Of a stretch of 64,000 nt of DNA, positions 6,390 through 15,858 are shown piece after piece. Below the pieces are notes generated by a model. It ran no database searches and had not been told where the DNA came from. It was given only the letters and a program-made list of their open reading frames with translations. The stretch spans positions 1 to 64,000 of the forward strand of contig CALKXJ010000026.1 of assembly GCA_938003835.1 (NCBI GenBank). The letters are read 5' to 3'. Origin of the DNA: an uncultured Bryobacteraceae bacterium (GTDB taxonomy: Bacteria; Acidobacteriota; Terriglobia; Bryobacterales; Bryobacteraceae). How positions within the stretch are numbered: position 1 is the stretch's first letter; each line of letters begins with the position of its first letter. The position numbers were made by a program, and so were the translations under genes.

Positions 6390-6783
6390 TGCCAACGTCC
6401 TGCTCTCGGCTGTGATCGGCGGGCAGGCCAAGACCGTGCTCGAACATCCCGGCGTGGAAAGCGCGGTCACGACTGCGGTGACGTTCGAGGCAGTTCAGGA
6501 GTACGCCGGGCACCTGGCGCAGAAGAAACGGCTGGACCTCGAACTCGTTCTGTTTGCTGTAGCGACGCTGCCCGTCGCCATCGTACCGAGAGAGCAATAT
6601 AAGGATGCCCTGCCGCGAGCTCGAAGGAAGATCGGGAAGCGCGATCCGGACGACGTCGAGATCCTGGCGCTGGCGATGCACTTGGGATGGCCTTTGTGGT
6701 CGAACGACAACGATTTTGAGGTCGCCGGGATCGAGTGGTACACCACCGCCGAATTACTCCAGCGCCTCCGGCTCGCCGAATAG
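6373..6783 (+). CDS. PIN-domain toxin (VapC-like ribonuclease)
   Basis: A 136-residue PIN domain, expected to be a metal-dependent ribonuclease inhibited by the antitoxin encoded just upstream. The acidic active-site residues are visible: D in ADANVLLSA near the start, E in TFEAVQEYAGH, D in DPDDVEILALAMHLG, and the final WSNDNDFE. The start is a GTG at 6373 inside the antitoxin gene. The last 30 bp run into the 3' end of the HTH gene coming from the opposite strand. The pair probably stabilises the element. The subfamily (VapC or the COG1569-type putative toxins) is not certain. Confidence 0.85.
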   Translation: MRLVADANVLLSAVIGGQAKTVLEHPGVESAVTTAVTFEAVQEYAGHLAQKKRLDLELVLFAVATLPVAIVPREQYKDALPRARRKIGKRDPDDVEILALAMHLGWPLWSNDNDFEVAGIEWYTTAELLQRLRLAE

Positions 6784-7172
6784 TTCTCGCGAGGCCCTGC
6801 GCTGATCCTCCCAAAGAGGCATCTTGGCGATTCTCCGCAGCGCCCCTTCGCTGAACGGCGCGCGCCCGGATGGCGGCAAGCGCAGCACGGCCTTTTGGAT
6901 ATCCGGCGCGAGCCAGACGAGCATCATGCTCTGGCTGATCCGCTCGCGGCTCACGCATCCCAGGCGCGCCAGGTCCGCGTAGTCGCGCACCTCGCCGCGG
7001 TTGATCATCTCTTGAAACTGAAGCGCCAGCGCCAGCACCTTCGCCGCACGCGGGTAGCGCCCGGTCCGCCGCACGGCCCTCACCGTGGGTTCCGTTACCT
7101 GCTCCGCGCGTTGGATCTCCCGCACGGTGGGCCTCAGCTTGAACCTCACCTCGAACAGACTGCTCCCCACCA

Positions 7173-7173
<1 letters not shown>
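6754..7173 (-). CDS. HTH protein of the serine-recombinase module
   Basis: A 139-residue basic protein. The first part (SLFEVRFKLRPTVREIQRAEQV) is followed by helices and a helix-turn-helix at about residues 75-105 (DYADLARLGCVSRERISQSMMLVWL), similar to KorB/ParB-type DNA-binding helices. It lies directly after a serine recombinase gene: the ATG at 7173 shares one base with the recombinase stop (TAATG) and has AAGGAAA upstream, so translation is coupled; I therefore reject the in-frame start at 7197. A role as a recombination directionality or regulatory factor is inferred from position. Its 3' end overlaps the convergent PIN toxin gene by 30 bp. Confidence 0.65.
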
Positions 7174-8718
<1,545 letters not shown>

Positions 8719-8732
<14 letters not shown>

Positions 8733-9231
8733 TCTTCTTCTCCGTCAGGCCAAAGAACAGCAGGCCATTCCACTTGGCGCCCGTGATCTCCTGGGCGATC
8801 GCGCTCAGCGATGTGTACCGCCGGTCGTCATAGGCGAAGCGCCCGTCGTCGAGGACCTGCACGACGTGGGTCCTGCCCTTGTATTGCTTCACGATCACCC
8901 CGCCGGGCATGGGCAGCCGTGGATCGCGATCGGGCTGAATCGTCGCAACCGTTGTCTGCTCAGGTGGGAGGCCGGCGCGGCGCTTGCTCGCGTTGGTGGT
9001 CACGCGGTTCCGCAGCGGCGAGTCCCGCGCGATGGCGCGTGCCAGTTCGCGGACCTCGTCAGGCTGCCAGCCCTCTTCTTCGGCCTGCAATCGCCAGGCG
9101 ATCTTGCGGAACAGGAACTGCCGATGCGCGCTCACCGGCTCCTTGCCGAAGACCTTGCGATGCTCTTCGCGCAAGGCCGGCACGTTCATCGCGGCGAGGG
9201 TGGCGATCCGATCTCGGAGCGTCTTCTTCAT
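8719..9231 (-). CDS. DUF2924 protein of the recombinase module
   Basis: A 170-residue protein matching DUF2924, a family of unknown biochemical function found next to large serine recombinases. The family pattern is seen as HRKVFGKEPVSAHRQFLFRKIAWRLQ near the N-terminus, and a C-terminal segment PGGVIVKQYKGRTHVVQVLDDG, then YTSLSAIAQEITGAKWNGLLFFGL. It overlaps the recombinase gene by 14 bp and the small upstream gene by 4 bp (ATGA). The conserved pairing suggests an accessory role in the recombinase reaction, such as directionality; this is inference. Confidence 0.85.
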
Positions 9232-9416
9232 GCGTCAACCTCACTGACATGAGGGCTCTCTGCGCGCGGGTTATCAAGTTCTCCGTTGACGGTGTCAGGC
9301 GCATCGTTTGGGTCAATTTCAATACGCCGGGCGCGGCGGTAGCGCGCGTAAGCAGTGGCGAGGAGTTGGGCAATCTGGGCGACAGCATCGCGCGTTGGTC
9401 GGTCTCGGAAATCCAT
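9228..9416 (-). CDS. Small protein opening the recombinase module
   Basis: A 62-residue protein (MDFRDRPTRDAVAQIAQLL..., ending ESPHVSEVDA), helical in its first half and acidic in its second. No family is recognised. It is coupled by a 4-bp ATGA overlap to the DUF2924 gene and has the same codon use, which supports it being real. The frame is open further upstream to 9560, but that extension is Arg/Gly-rich and improbable; the ATG at 9416 gives the compact form. The 213-bp gap from here to 9630 contains no gene I can support and probably holds the module promoter and the element boundary. Confidence 0.5.
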   Translation of the reverse strand: MDFRDRPTRDAVAQIAQLLATAYARYRRARRIEIDPNDAPDTVNGELDNPRAESPHVSEVDA

Positions 9417-9629
9417 GGGTGCCGGTCCTTCCGGCCCACAACGGCTTCCGCTTCGCGGCCACGCGCGTCGTCTGGCGCTGTCAATGAAATACTCACGCGA
9501 GTTCGAAAGTGTCCCACCGGGCCGCGCTCTCAACCGGCCGGGCGACTTCGTGTGTCGCATGAAAGTGCCAGCAGGCCGTCCAGAACTCCCCGCTCTGCCG
9601 GCCTGTTTACCGCGGGCCGGATCGCCCGG

Positions 9630-10049
9630 TCATTCGAGGGTGACCGCGATGGCTGTGGACGCGCTGACAGTGAACTGCGCGTCCTTGAAGGAAGGCGGGC
9701 CCAACTTTCCCTTTGCATTGTTGGAGACCGCCACAGGCTCTTTGGGCATTCCAATCAGGTTCGTATCCAATTTGCCGTTGCCGTTGGCGTCGTGGTACAC
9801 GGAGATCGCATAAGTGCCGCTGGGCAGTTGCGTAAACTCGATTTCCACCCGATCACCGGATGGAGACACGCGCCTCCGCATCATGGCCTTGTCGGGCTTG
9901 GCCGGGAATCCTTGCGGTTGATTGTAGAGGGCGGCCTCGATCTCGCCCTTGCTGGAACGGATTCCCTGAACTTGCACGGTGAGCGTGTGCGAGTCAGCCC
10001 GGAGCCAGGCTGGCGCAACCACGAGGAAGAGCATTGCAAGCCTGTACAT
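9630..10049 (-). CDS. Secreted DUF2141 protein
   Basis: A 139-residue exported protein. A signal peptide (MYRLAMLFLVVAPAWLRA) is followed by a DUF2141 domain: TLTVQVQGIRSSKGEIEAALYN, LPSGTYAISVYHDANGNGKLDTN, and a terminal beta strand. The DANGNGKLD stretch resembles a calcium-binding loop. The biochemical function of the family is not known. It is the last gene of the efflux operon, 17 bp after the outer-membrane factor gene, with AGGAGG in front of its ATG, so it is probably produced together with the exporter and located in the periplasm or outside the cell. Confidence 0.85.
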   Translation of the reverse strand: MYRLAMLFLVVAPAWLRADSHTLTVQVQGIRSSKGEIEAALYNQPQGFPAKPDKAMMRRRVSPSGDRVEIEFTQLPSGTYAISVYHDANGNGKLDTNLIGMPKEPVAVSNNAKGKLGPPSFKDAQFTVSASTAIAVTLE

Positions 10050-10066
10050 TTCGTACTCCTCCTAAC

Positions 10067-11404
10067 TCACGACTCGCCGGCAGGCCAGCCGCCGGCCAGC
10101 GCCTTGAACAACAGCACGGACTGCACCTGCGCCGAGGTCCGGGCTTCGGCGATCGCCTGCTCCAACTCCAGCACCTGCCGTTGCGCATCCAGGACACCCA
10201 GGAAATCGGCCACGCCGGCTTGATAGACATCTTCGGATAACTTAAGTGCCGATTGCGCTGCGGCAAGGGCGTCTGTCAGTCTCACCAGGCGGACTTGCTC
10301 CGTGCGGTAAGCCGCGATGGCATCTTCGGCCTCCTGGAAGGCAGCGAGGAGTTCGTTCTCGTAGCTGATCCTGGCCTGTTCCAGACGCGCATCGCTGGCG
10401 TCAATGTTCGCGCGCAGTCGGCCGCCAGTGAAGACCGGCAGAACCAGTTGCGGCCCGATGCCGAAGAAATTACCGCCGCCGAGGCTCAAGCCCGCTACAT
10501 TGGTAGCCTGGCGTCCCGCCAGCCCGGTAAGGATGACTCTGGGATATAGTTCCGACCGCGCGGCCTTCGATCGCGCCATCGCGGAGAGAATTCGCGCCTG
10601 CGCCGCGCGCACATCCGGACGCCGCAGCAGGAGCGCCGAATCGATTCCCTCACCAAGATTGGGAATCCTCCATTGAGCCGGCGGCGGCGGCAACGGGCTT
10701 CTCGCTACATCGCGATCAGACAGCAATACAGCGAGCCGGTTCAACTGTGTCTGCTTCCGGAATTCCATGCGCGGAATCTCTGCCGCGAGAGAGGACAGCG
10801 CAGCCGACTGCCGGTCCACGTCGAGTTGGGTGGCCAGCCCGGCGCTCGCCCGCTGCCGGGTCAGCTCGAGCAGATCCGCTTGCCGGACGCGATTGCGTTC
10901 GAGAATCTCCAGTTGCTGTTCCGCCCCGCGGTAGTCGAAGTAGGTCCGGGCCACTTCGGCGGCGACAATCAACCGGACCTCGTTAGCGGCCTCCTCCTGG
11001 GCCAGGGTATCGGAGCGGGTGGCGTCCAACTGTTTTATGTTCGGCCCCCAAAAACTCAGTTCCCAGCGCATGTCGGAGCTGCCGGCGATGAGGCCGGTTT
11101 CAAACGGGCTGATGAGGCTCGCACCGCCCCCGGGGCCTGATTCCGGAATCCGGATGATGCCGTTCTGAAATCCGCCACGCAACTGTTGAGCGGAAGCGTT
11201 AGCATTGATGGATGGAGCCAGGGCGGACTTGGACTGCCGTGTGAGGGCGCGGGCCTCAGCAACGCGAGCCAGTGCGCTCTTGACGTCCAGATTCTGCTGG
11301 GTCGCGCGCTCGACCAGGTCCGTCAGGACAGGATCACCGTAGGACTGCCACCAGGAGGCTGGGTCCGCCACAAAGGTGCAAAGCAGGAGGATGGAGAACA
11401 TCAT
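10067..11404 (-). CDS. Outer-membrane efflux factor (TolC/NodT family)
   Basis: A 445-residue outer-membrane channel of the TolC/NodT type, the exit duct of tripartite exporters. The protein begins with a short hydrophobic signal (MMFSILLLCTFVADP) and continues with WWQSYGDPVLTDLVERATQQNLDVKSA, the opening of the NodT family, then two long repeats of helical hairpins with the FDYRGAEQQLEI and FQEAEDAIAAYRTEQ regions. There is no cysteine lipobox, which most NodT proteins have. The gene starts 3 bp after the membrane-fusion gene. It works with the ABC permease, ATPase and fusion protein of the same operon. Confidence 0.9.
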   Translation of the reverse strand: MMFSILLLCTFVADPASWWQSYGDPVLTDLVERATQQNLDVKSALARVAEARALTRQSKSALAPSINANASAQQLRGGFQNGIIRIPESGPGGGASLISPFETGLIAGSSDMRWELSFWGPNIKQLDATRSDTLAQEEAANEVRLIVAAEVARTYFDYRGAEQQLEILERNRVRQADLLELTRQRASAGLATQLDVDRQSAALSSLAAEIPRMEFRKQTQLNRLAVLLSDRDVARSPLPPPPAQWRIPNLGEGIDSALLLRRPDVRAAQARILSAMARSKAARSELYPRVILTGLAGRQATNVAGLSLGGGNFFGIGPQLVLPVFTGGRLRANIDASDARLEQARISYENELLAAFQEAEDAIAAYRTEQVRLVRLTDALAAAQSALKLSEDVYQAGVADFLGVLDAQRQVLELEQAIAEARTSAQVQSVLLFKALAGGWPAGES

Positions 11405-11407
11405 CGT

Positions 11408-12451
11408 CTATTGCTCCGCCTCGATGAATACGTCCATTTGCTGTCCCACCAGCACGGCGGCATTCTCCGGCAGGCGGTAAATCACTTGCAGAACGCGGGT
11501 GTCGGTCCGCTCCATGGTGTCGCCTGTCAAGTTGCGTTTGGGAACCACATAAGGCTCCATGCGCACGAAGGAAAGAGGGAATTGAAGCTTTGCGTTACCG
11601 CGCGGGGCAGCGTAAGCTCGAGCATTTTGCTTGAAGCGCCACGAGTCCTTCTCGTCAACATCCACCCGCACATGCAGCGGTCCCTGGGATCCCATCACGA
11701 TCAGCGGTTGCGGCAGAGCGGCGGCGGCAGCGTATTCGCCCGGCCGGATCTTGACCTGCAAGATGACGCCCGAAACCGGCGCTGTCACCGTGAGCCGGTC
11801 GAGATCGGCTTTCACCCGCTCGACCTGCCGGCGCGCCTGCTCCAATTCCGCTTCGGCGACCGACAAGTCCGGACGCCACGTGCCGGCTTTCAGCAGCGCC
11901 AGAGAACTCTCGGCCTCGTGCAGCGCGGCTCGGGCGGCGCTGACCGCCCAGCGCCGCTTTTCGAGATCCTCGGCCCGTACAGCCCGGCGATCGGTGACCG
12001 CTTCGATCATCCGGAGTTGGCTTTCCGCGTCGGCCAGTTGCGCCTTGGCCTGCTCAACACGCGCTTCTGCGGGCGGAATCTCCTCCGGGCGGGGAGACCC
12101 CTTCAGCCTTTCCAGGCGGTTGGCGGCCACCTCCACGTTGGACAGCCGCAGCGCCAATTCAGCGCGGAGGTGACGATCGTCCAGACGGAGCAGGGCCTGC
12201 CCCTTTTGCACCACATCGCCGGGCCGCACCAGAACCTCGGTAACCAGACCCGGGACGGGAACGCCAATGGCGATATCTTCCGACGCCGGCTCCACCATCC
12301 CGACGCCGCCTACCTGCCTTTGGAACTGGCTCGACGGTGGCTCTTGCGGCGGCGCCGCCGCCACCTCCACAGGCGTAAGACTCCTGACACTGATAATCGA
12401 AAAGACCAGCGCCAGAATAGCCAGCGCCGGCACCCCATATTTAGCGAACAT
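11408..12451 (-). CDS. ABC exporter membrane-fusion protein (HlyD/DevB-like)
   Basis: A 347-residue periplasmic adaptor that links the inner-membrane ABC exporter to the TolC-like channel. It has one N-terminal membrane anchor (about residues 5-25), a lipoyl half-motif (PVPGLVTEVLVRPGDVVQKGQALLRLDD), a long coiled-coil hairpin (about 95-205) and the second lipoyl half (LTVTAPVSGVILQVKIRPGEY), then a beta-barrel domain. This matches the DevB subgroup that partners DevC/DevA ABC transporters. The gene overlaps the ATPase gene by 11 bp. The substrate cannot be read from the sequence. Confidence 0.9.
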   Translation of the reverse strand: MFAKYGVPALAILALVFSIISVRSLTPVEVAAAPPQEPPSSQFQRQVGGVGMVEPASEDIAIGVPVPGLVTEVLVRPGDVVQKGQALLRLDDRHLRAELALRLSNVEVAANRLERLKGSPRPEEIPPAEARVEQAKAQLADAESQLRMIEAVTDRRAVRAEDLEKRRWAVSAARAALHEAESSLALLKAGTWRPDLSVAEAELEQARRQVERVKADLDRLTVTAPVSGVILQVKIRPGEYAAAAALPQPLIVMGSQGPLHVRVDVDEKDSWRFKQNARAYAAPRGNAKLQFPLSFVRMEPYVVPKRNLTGDTMERTDTRVLQVIYRLPENAAVLVGQQMDVFIEAEQ

Positions 12452-13181
12452 GTTCCTGGAATTCCTTTCCCTCGGAAACCTTTACAATAACCCCGTCGCT
12501 GATCTCGGCGATCCGGTCAGCAAACTCGAGAATCCGGAAATCGTGGGTGACCACCAGAACGGCGCGGTCCGGACTGAGCGCAACTTTGCGCAGCAGTTCC
12601 ATGACGTGGCGGCCCGTGGGCCCGTCCAGCGCCGAGGTGGGTTCGTCACAGATGACCAGCTTGGGCGATTGAATCAGCGCCCGGGCAAACGCCACCCGCT
12701 GCTGTTCGCCGCCCGATAGTTTGTTTGGCAGAACATCGGCGCGATGGGCCATGCCCAGATCTGTCAACAACTCTTTCGCCTGTGCGGTGGCATCCTTTCT
12801 CTTCCACCCTGCCGCCAGCAAGGGAACCGCGGCATTCTCGGCGGCCGTCAGCGCGGGAATCAGATTGAACTGTTGAAACACAAACCCCACGTTTTTCAAG
12901 CGGAAGAGTGCGGCCTCGCCGTTGTGCAATTCCGACAGATTTCTGCCGAGCACCTCGACGCTGCCTGCGTCGTGTTTGAGCAATCCGGCAATGATGCTCA
13001 ACAACGTTGTCTTTCCGGATCCGGAAGGCCCCAACAGGAATGTCAGCTCCCCGTACCGCGCCTCCAGATTGACGCCCCGCAACACTTGTAGCCGGGCGTT
13101 CCCCGTGCCAAAGGCCTTTTCCACGCCCCGGCAAATCACCGCCGCGCCGCCGTTTCCTGATGCAATCCTCTTTTCTTTCAT
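12441..13181 (-). CDS. ABC exporter ATP-binding protein (DevA/LolD-like)
   Basis: A 246-residue nucleotide-binding subunit that powers the neighbouring DevC-like permease. Visible motifs are Walker A GPSGSGKTT, the Q-loop in VFQQFNLIPAL, the signature LSGGEQQRVAFARAL, Walker B LVICDEPTSALD and the switch histidine in VVTHDF. The gene ends inside the fusion-protein gene and starts 2 bp after the permease gene, so the three are translated together. It belongs to the MacB/LolD/DevA group by its signature and short length. Confidence 0.95.
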   Translation of the reverse strand: MKEKRIASGNGGAAVICRGVEKAFGTGNARLQVLRGVNLEARYGELTFLLGPSGSGKTTLLSIIAGLLKHDAGSVEVLGRNLSELHNGEAALFRLKNVGFVFQQFNLIPALTAAENAAVPLLAAGWKRKDATAQAKELLTDLGMAHRADVLPNKLSGGEQQRVAFARALIQSPKLVICDEPTSALDGPTGRHVMELLRKVALSPDRAVLVVTHDFRILEFADRIAEISDGVIVKVSEGKEFQEHVR

Positions 13182-13183
13182 TC

Positions 13184-14347
13184 CTATCCCCGGAATACGA
13201 CTGCCGGATCGACAACCACCACCCGGCGCACGCTGAGAATGGTGGCCATTAAGACCACCACGAAAATGAGACCCCCCGTAAGCAGCATGATCTCGGGCAG
13301 CAGACGGAAGCCACGCAGATCCAGATTGTCTTGCGTCAACTGAAAGAATAGCGCCGTCAGGAAGATGCCAATCGAGTACCCAATCGCCAGAACAATGAGT
13401 GCCTGCATGATGATCATTCCGACGATGCGCAGGCTAGTGACGCCAATCGCCTTAAGAGCGCCAAAATACTTCATGTTTTCTAGAATAAAGAGCGAAAATG
13501 TCTGTCCGGATACGAGAGCGCCCACCATCAAGGCAATGGAAATCGTGATGCCAAAGTTGATTGGGATGCCGGTGTTCTTGATGTAATACCAGATTGTGTC
13601 CCAACCGAAGGTCTTACTGGTCAGCGCCTTCAGTCCCGTCGATGCCTGAATTCGCTGGCAGAGCTCCTCTTCGGTGACGCCGGGCTGTGCCTTGGCGAGA
13701 ACGAAAGACAACTGCCGTGGCTCACGTCCGACCATGTTGATCGCCTCGGTGAATTTGGCGTAGACGACAGGAAGGTTGACGAACGGGGGCGAGGCATCCA
13801 CCACGGCGCCGACCCGGACCACCTGAGACCCCATCTCCAACTCTTGCCCGAGCTGGTACGGGGGTGCGCCAAAGAAGTACTCATACCCGACCCGGTCAAT
13901 CGCCACCGTCTTGGGGTTCCGCAATGACTGCCAGTCGCCGGCGAGGAACTTCTGGGGTAGACCCGTGAGGGTGGCGTCATCCACACCCATCAGGATGCTG
14001 TTGCGGAATGTGCCGTCGGCGGCCTTGGCGCGGGCAATCCCCTTCAGCAGCGGAACCGCCCATTGCACCCCCTCCACCCCTCTGACAAAGTAGAGGTCCT
14101 GAAGGCTCAACGCGCGCACCTCGTCGACATACTGAGTCTTGGGATCCATGATCCAGATGGAGGCGTCCTGCACATCGCGGATCTGCGATCGGGTGCGCTC
14201 CAGAAGGCCGACGAAGATGGACATCTGGTGAGACATCAGAAAGGTGGAGAAGGCGATGGCCAGCACCAGCCCGAAGTACTTCGGGCGGTCGCCGGTCAGC
14301 ATCTGCCAGGCGATGAATCGCAGCCCGGACTCTGTCTTTACCTGCAC
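13184..14347 (-). CDS. ABC exporter permease (DevC-like, FtsX family)
   Basis: A permease of about 387 residues with the FtsX/MacB layout: one N-terminal membrane helix (FGLVLAIAFSTFLMSHQ), a periplasmic domain of about 210 residues, and three C-terminal helices (INFGITISIALMVGALV, GMIIMQALIVLAIGYSIGIF, LLTGGLIFVVVLMATIL). The end reads SVRRVVVVDPAVVFRG, typical of DevC. The frame is open to 14518, but the region above 14395 belongs to the TetR gene. I place the start at a GTG at 14347, just after CAGGAG; spacing is short, so the ATG at 14302 remains possible. The start lies 11 bp from a perfect palindrome. Confidence 0.85.
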   Translation of the reverse strand: MQVKTESGLRFIAWQMLTGDRPKYFGLVLAIAFSTFLMSHQMSIFVGLLERTRSQIRDVQDASIWIMDPKTQYVDEVRALSLQDLYFVRGVEGVQWAVPLLKGIARAKAADGTFRNSILMGVDDATLTGLPQKFLAGDWQSLRNPKTVAIDRVGYEYFFGAPPYQLGQELEMGSQVVRVGAVVDASPPFVNLPVVYAKFTEAINMVGREPRQLSFVLAKAQPGVTEEELCQRIQASTGLKALTSKTFGWDTIWYYIKNTGIPINFGITISIALMVGALVSGQTFSLFILENMKYFGALKAIGVTSLRIVGMIIMQALIVLAIGYSIGIFLTALFFQLTQDNLDLRGFRLLPEIMLLTGGLIFVVVLMATILSVRRVVVVDPAVVFRG

Positions 14348-14358
14348 ACTCCTGTGGA

Positions 14359-14373
14359 TTGAACACTGTTCAA
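14359..14373. promoter_or_regulatory. Perfect 7-1-7 palindrome, putative TetR operator
   Basis: TTGAACACTGTTCAA is a perfect inverted repeat with a one-base centre, a size and symmetry typical of TetR-family operators. It lies in the 47-bp gap between the tetR-like gene and the efflux permease gene. Binding here would block transcription of the exporter genes, either from an internal promoter or as a roadblock. A looser GAACAGTTC sequence (15100-15108) occurs upstream of the repressor gene but has different spacing. Confidence 0.6.
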
Positions 14374-14394
14374 CCACGATGCATTTTTTCTGAG

Positions 14395-15012
14395 TCAGCT
14401 CTTGCGGATACCCGCGATCAGAATCCCGATCTGTTGCCGGACCAGGCGTTTGGAGCTGGCGAAAGGGAAGCCTTCCGCTGAATGCAGAAGATGGATCAGC
14501 CCGTGAATGGAGGCCCACAGAACCTGTGCGGTCTCATCCGGACTGCCCAGGCCATCCCGCAACAGACCCGCTTCCGCACATTCATTGCAGAGCGCCCGCA
14601 GCCTTTCGTAGCACGCGCCCCCACGGTTTTCAAAGACGCTCATGACGTCCGGCGCGATGTGGCTGTGCCCATGGACGAACAGAAACAGATACTCGTGAGG
14701 ATGCTCCAGCCCGAACCGCACGTATGCGCCGAGGGTCTCCTGCAATCGTTGAAGCGCGTCACCACGCTTTGCGGCAGCAAGCGCCATGAGGGCGTCTAGC
14801 TTGTCGAAAGTGTCCTCGACGACGCGCGCCAGAAGAAGCTCTTTGTTGGAGAAAAAGTGGTAGAGCATCCCGGGAGAACACCGGGCGTGCTCTGCAATCC
14901 GGCGCACCGACACCCCTTCGAAGCCGTTTTCCATAAACAGCGCTCTCGAAGACTCCAAGATCCGTTCCCGGAGGGGCGCGGCTGCCTGGGCGCCTTGGTG
15001 TTTCGATCGCAT
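14395..15012 (-). CDS. TetR/AcrR-family repressor
   Basis: A 205-residue regulator. The N-terminal helix-turn-helix is clear at about residues 33-56 (VSVRRIAEHARCSPGMLYHFFSNKELL), preceded by RERILESSRALFMENGF. The rest is the helical ligand and dimerisation domain, including a His-rich stretch (FVHGHSHIAPD). The ATG at 15012 fits the usual short N-terminus and has GGAAG eight bases upstream; longer in-frame starts would add an unlikely Pro/Ser-rich leader. It lies first in the efflux operon and very probably represses it by binding the palindrome at 14359-14373, with release by an exported compound. Confidence 0.9.
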   Translation of the reverse strand: MRSKHQGAQAAAPLRERILESSRALFMENGFEGVSVRRIAEHARCSPGMLYHFFSNKELLLARVVEDTFDKLDALMALAAAKRGDALQRLQETLGAYVRFGLEHPHEYLFLFVHGHSHIAPDVMSVFENRGGACYERLRALCNECAEAGLLRDGLGSPDETAQVLWASIHGLIHLLHSAEGFPFASSKRLVRQQIGILIAGIRKS

Positions 15013-15371
15013 TCCAGTACTTCCATGATGCAATGAACCTGCTTGCCGACGTTGAAAGCCACGGACTGAACCCGGTGTTTGCGTACATGCGTGCGCCCCT
15101 GAACAGTTCGAAATCTGCGACCGGGCGGCCTCTCTCAACCGGCCTGTCAACAAAAGCGGACCTGTCAACGGAGAAAACGGAGAGTTTGAAGGGTTCAGAG
15201 AGGCCAACGAACTCAAACCTGATGGTTGAGGGCGCTGCCCGCTCGGAGGCGTTTCCAACCGGAGAACCGCGCCAAAACGCAAATTGTGGCGAATGTTTGA
15301 GATACTGCGCGGCCGCAGACGGCGCTGGCGTCAAGCAAAACAGGGTGGCGGGAAGTTACGGTTTTGAGAAG
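15013..15371. other. 359-bp intergenic region upstream of tetR
   Basis: No gene is supported here. It should hold the promoter of the leftward tetR-efflux operon. On the minus strand two TTGACA hexamers occur 18 bp apart (complement of 15163-15168 and 15145-15150), inside a direct repeat CCTGTCAAC (15143-15151 and 15161-15169); I see no matching -10 at the right distance. Short open frames crossing the region have no family features. Confidence 0.4.
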
Positions 15372-15445
15372 TGGCTCCCCGGCAAGGATTCGAACCTCGA
15401 TTCACGGCTCCAAAGGCCGTTGTCTTACCATTAGACGACCGGGGA
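15372..15445 (-). tRNA. tRNA-Gln (anticodon TTG)
   Basis: Read on the minus strand the 74-base gene begins TCCCCGG and ends CCGGGGA-G-CCA, a seven-pair acceptor stem with G discriminator and an encoded CCA end (15372-15374). The D-arm reads GTCTAATGGTAAGAC, and the anticodon arm is ACGGC-CTTTGGA-GCCGT, giving anticodon TTG for glutamine. The T-arm carries GGTTCGAATCC. All arms pair well, so it should be functional. Confidence 0.97.
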
Positions 15446-15459
15446 TCCTGCCTAAAATT

Positions 15460-15858
15460 TTACCACTCCGAGTAGGGCGTGCCCTCGAGCGAGATCCGAT
15501 CCGAGCCGCTGCGCACGTCGTAGATGCCGGGCTCGGACTGGTCCACGCTGGTGAGCGCGTCCTCCATGATCACCACCCAGGTCTTGTCCGAGCCGGTCAT
15601 GGGATCGATCGGGATCTGCCGCAAGTAGCCCTCTCGCACCAGGTCCTCGAGCGACTGCGGCGCCTTCTTCTTGTCGAAGGTGTACTCGTCGATCACCGTC
15701 CGCAGCGTGAACAGGTTGTTGCGCAGCACGCTCTCCTTGGCCCGGATCACCGATTTCTGATAGAGCGGCACGGCGATCGACACCAGAATCGAGACGATCG
15801 TCATCACGATCAGGATCTCGATCAGCGTGAATCCGCGCCGCCGCATCGCCGTCACCAT
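15460..15858 (-). CDS. Type II secretion/type IV pilus pseudopilin (GspG-like)
   Basis: A 132-residue pseudopilin. The prepilin leader MRRRG is followed by FTLIEILIVMTIVSILVSIAVP, with the G/F processing site, E5 of the mature protein and the hydrophobic helix. A GspG-like C-terminal domain follows (LFTLRTVIDEYTFDKKKAPQSLEDLV, then IPIDPMTGSDKTW). It would be cleaved and methylated by a prepilin peptidase and build a pilus-like fibre in the secretion machine. The ATG at 15858 overlaps the stop of the upstream pseudopilin gene; the ATG at 15846, which gives the leader directly, is equally plausible. It ends in the same GTPYSEW as its neighbour. Confidence 0.9.
   Translation of the reverse strand: MVTAMRRRGFTLIEILIVMTIVSILVSIAVPLYQKSVIRAKESVLRNNLFTLRTVIDEYTFDKKKAPQSLEDLVREGYLRQIPIDPMTGSDKTWVVIMEDALTSVDQSEPGIYDVRSGSDRISLEGTPYSEW

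Noticed and set aside
15033-15434. 133-codon frame through the intergenic region and tRNA-Gln
   Set aside because: It runs antisense through a well-formed tRNA gene and has no family features or ribosome site.
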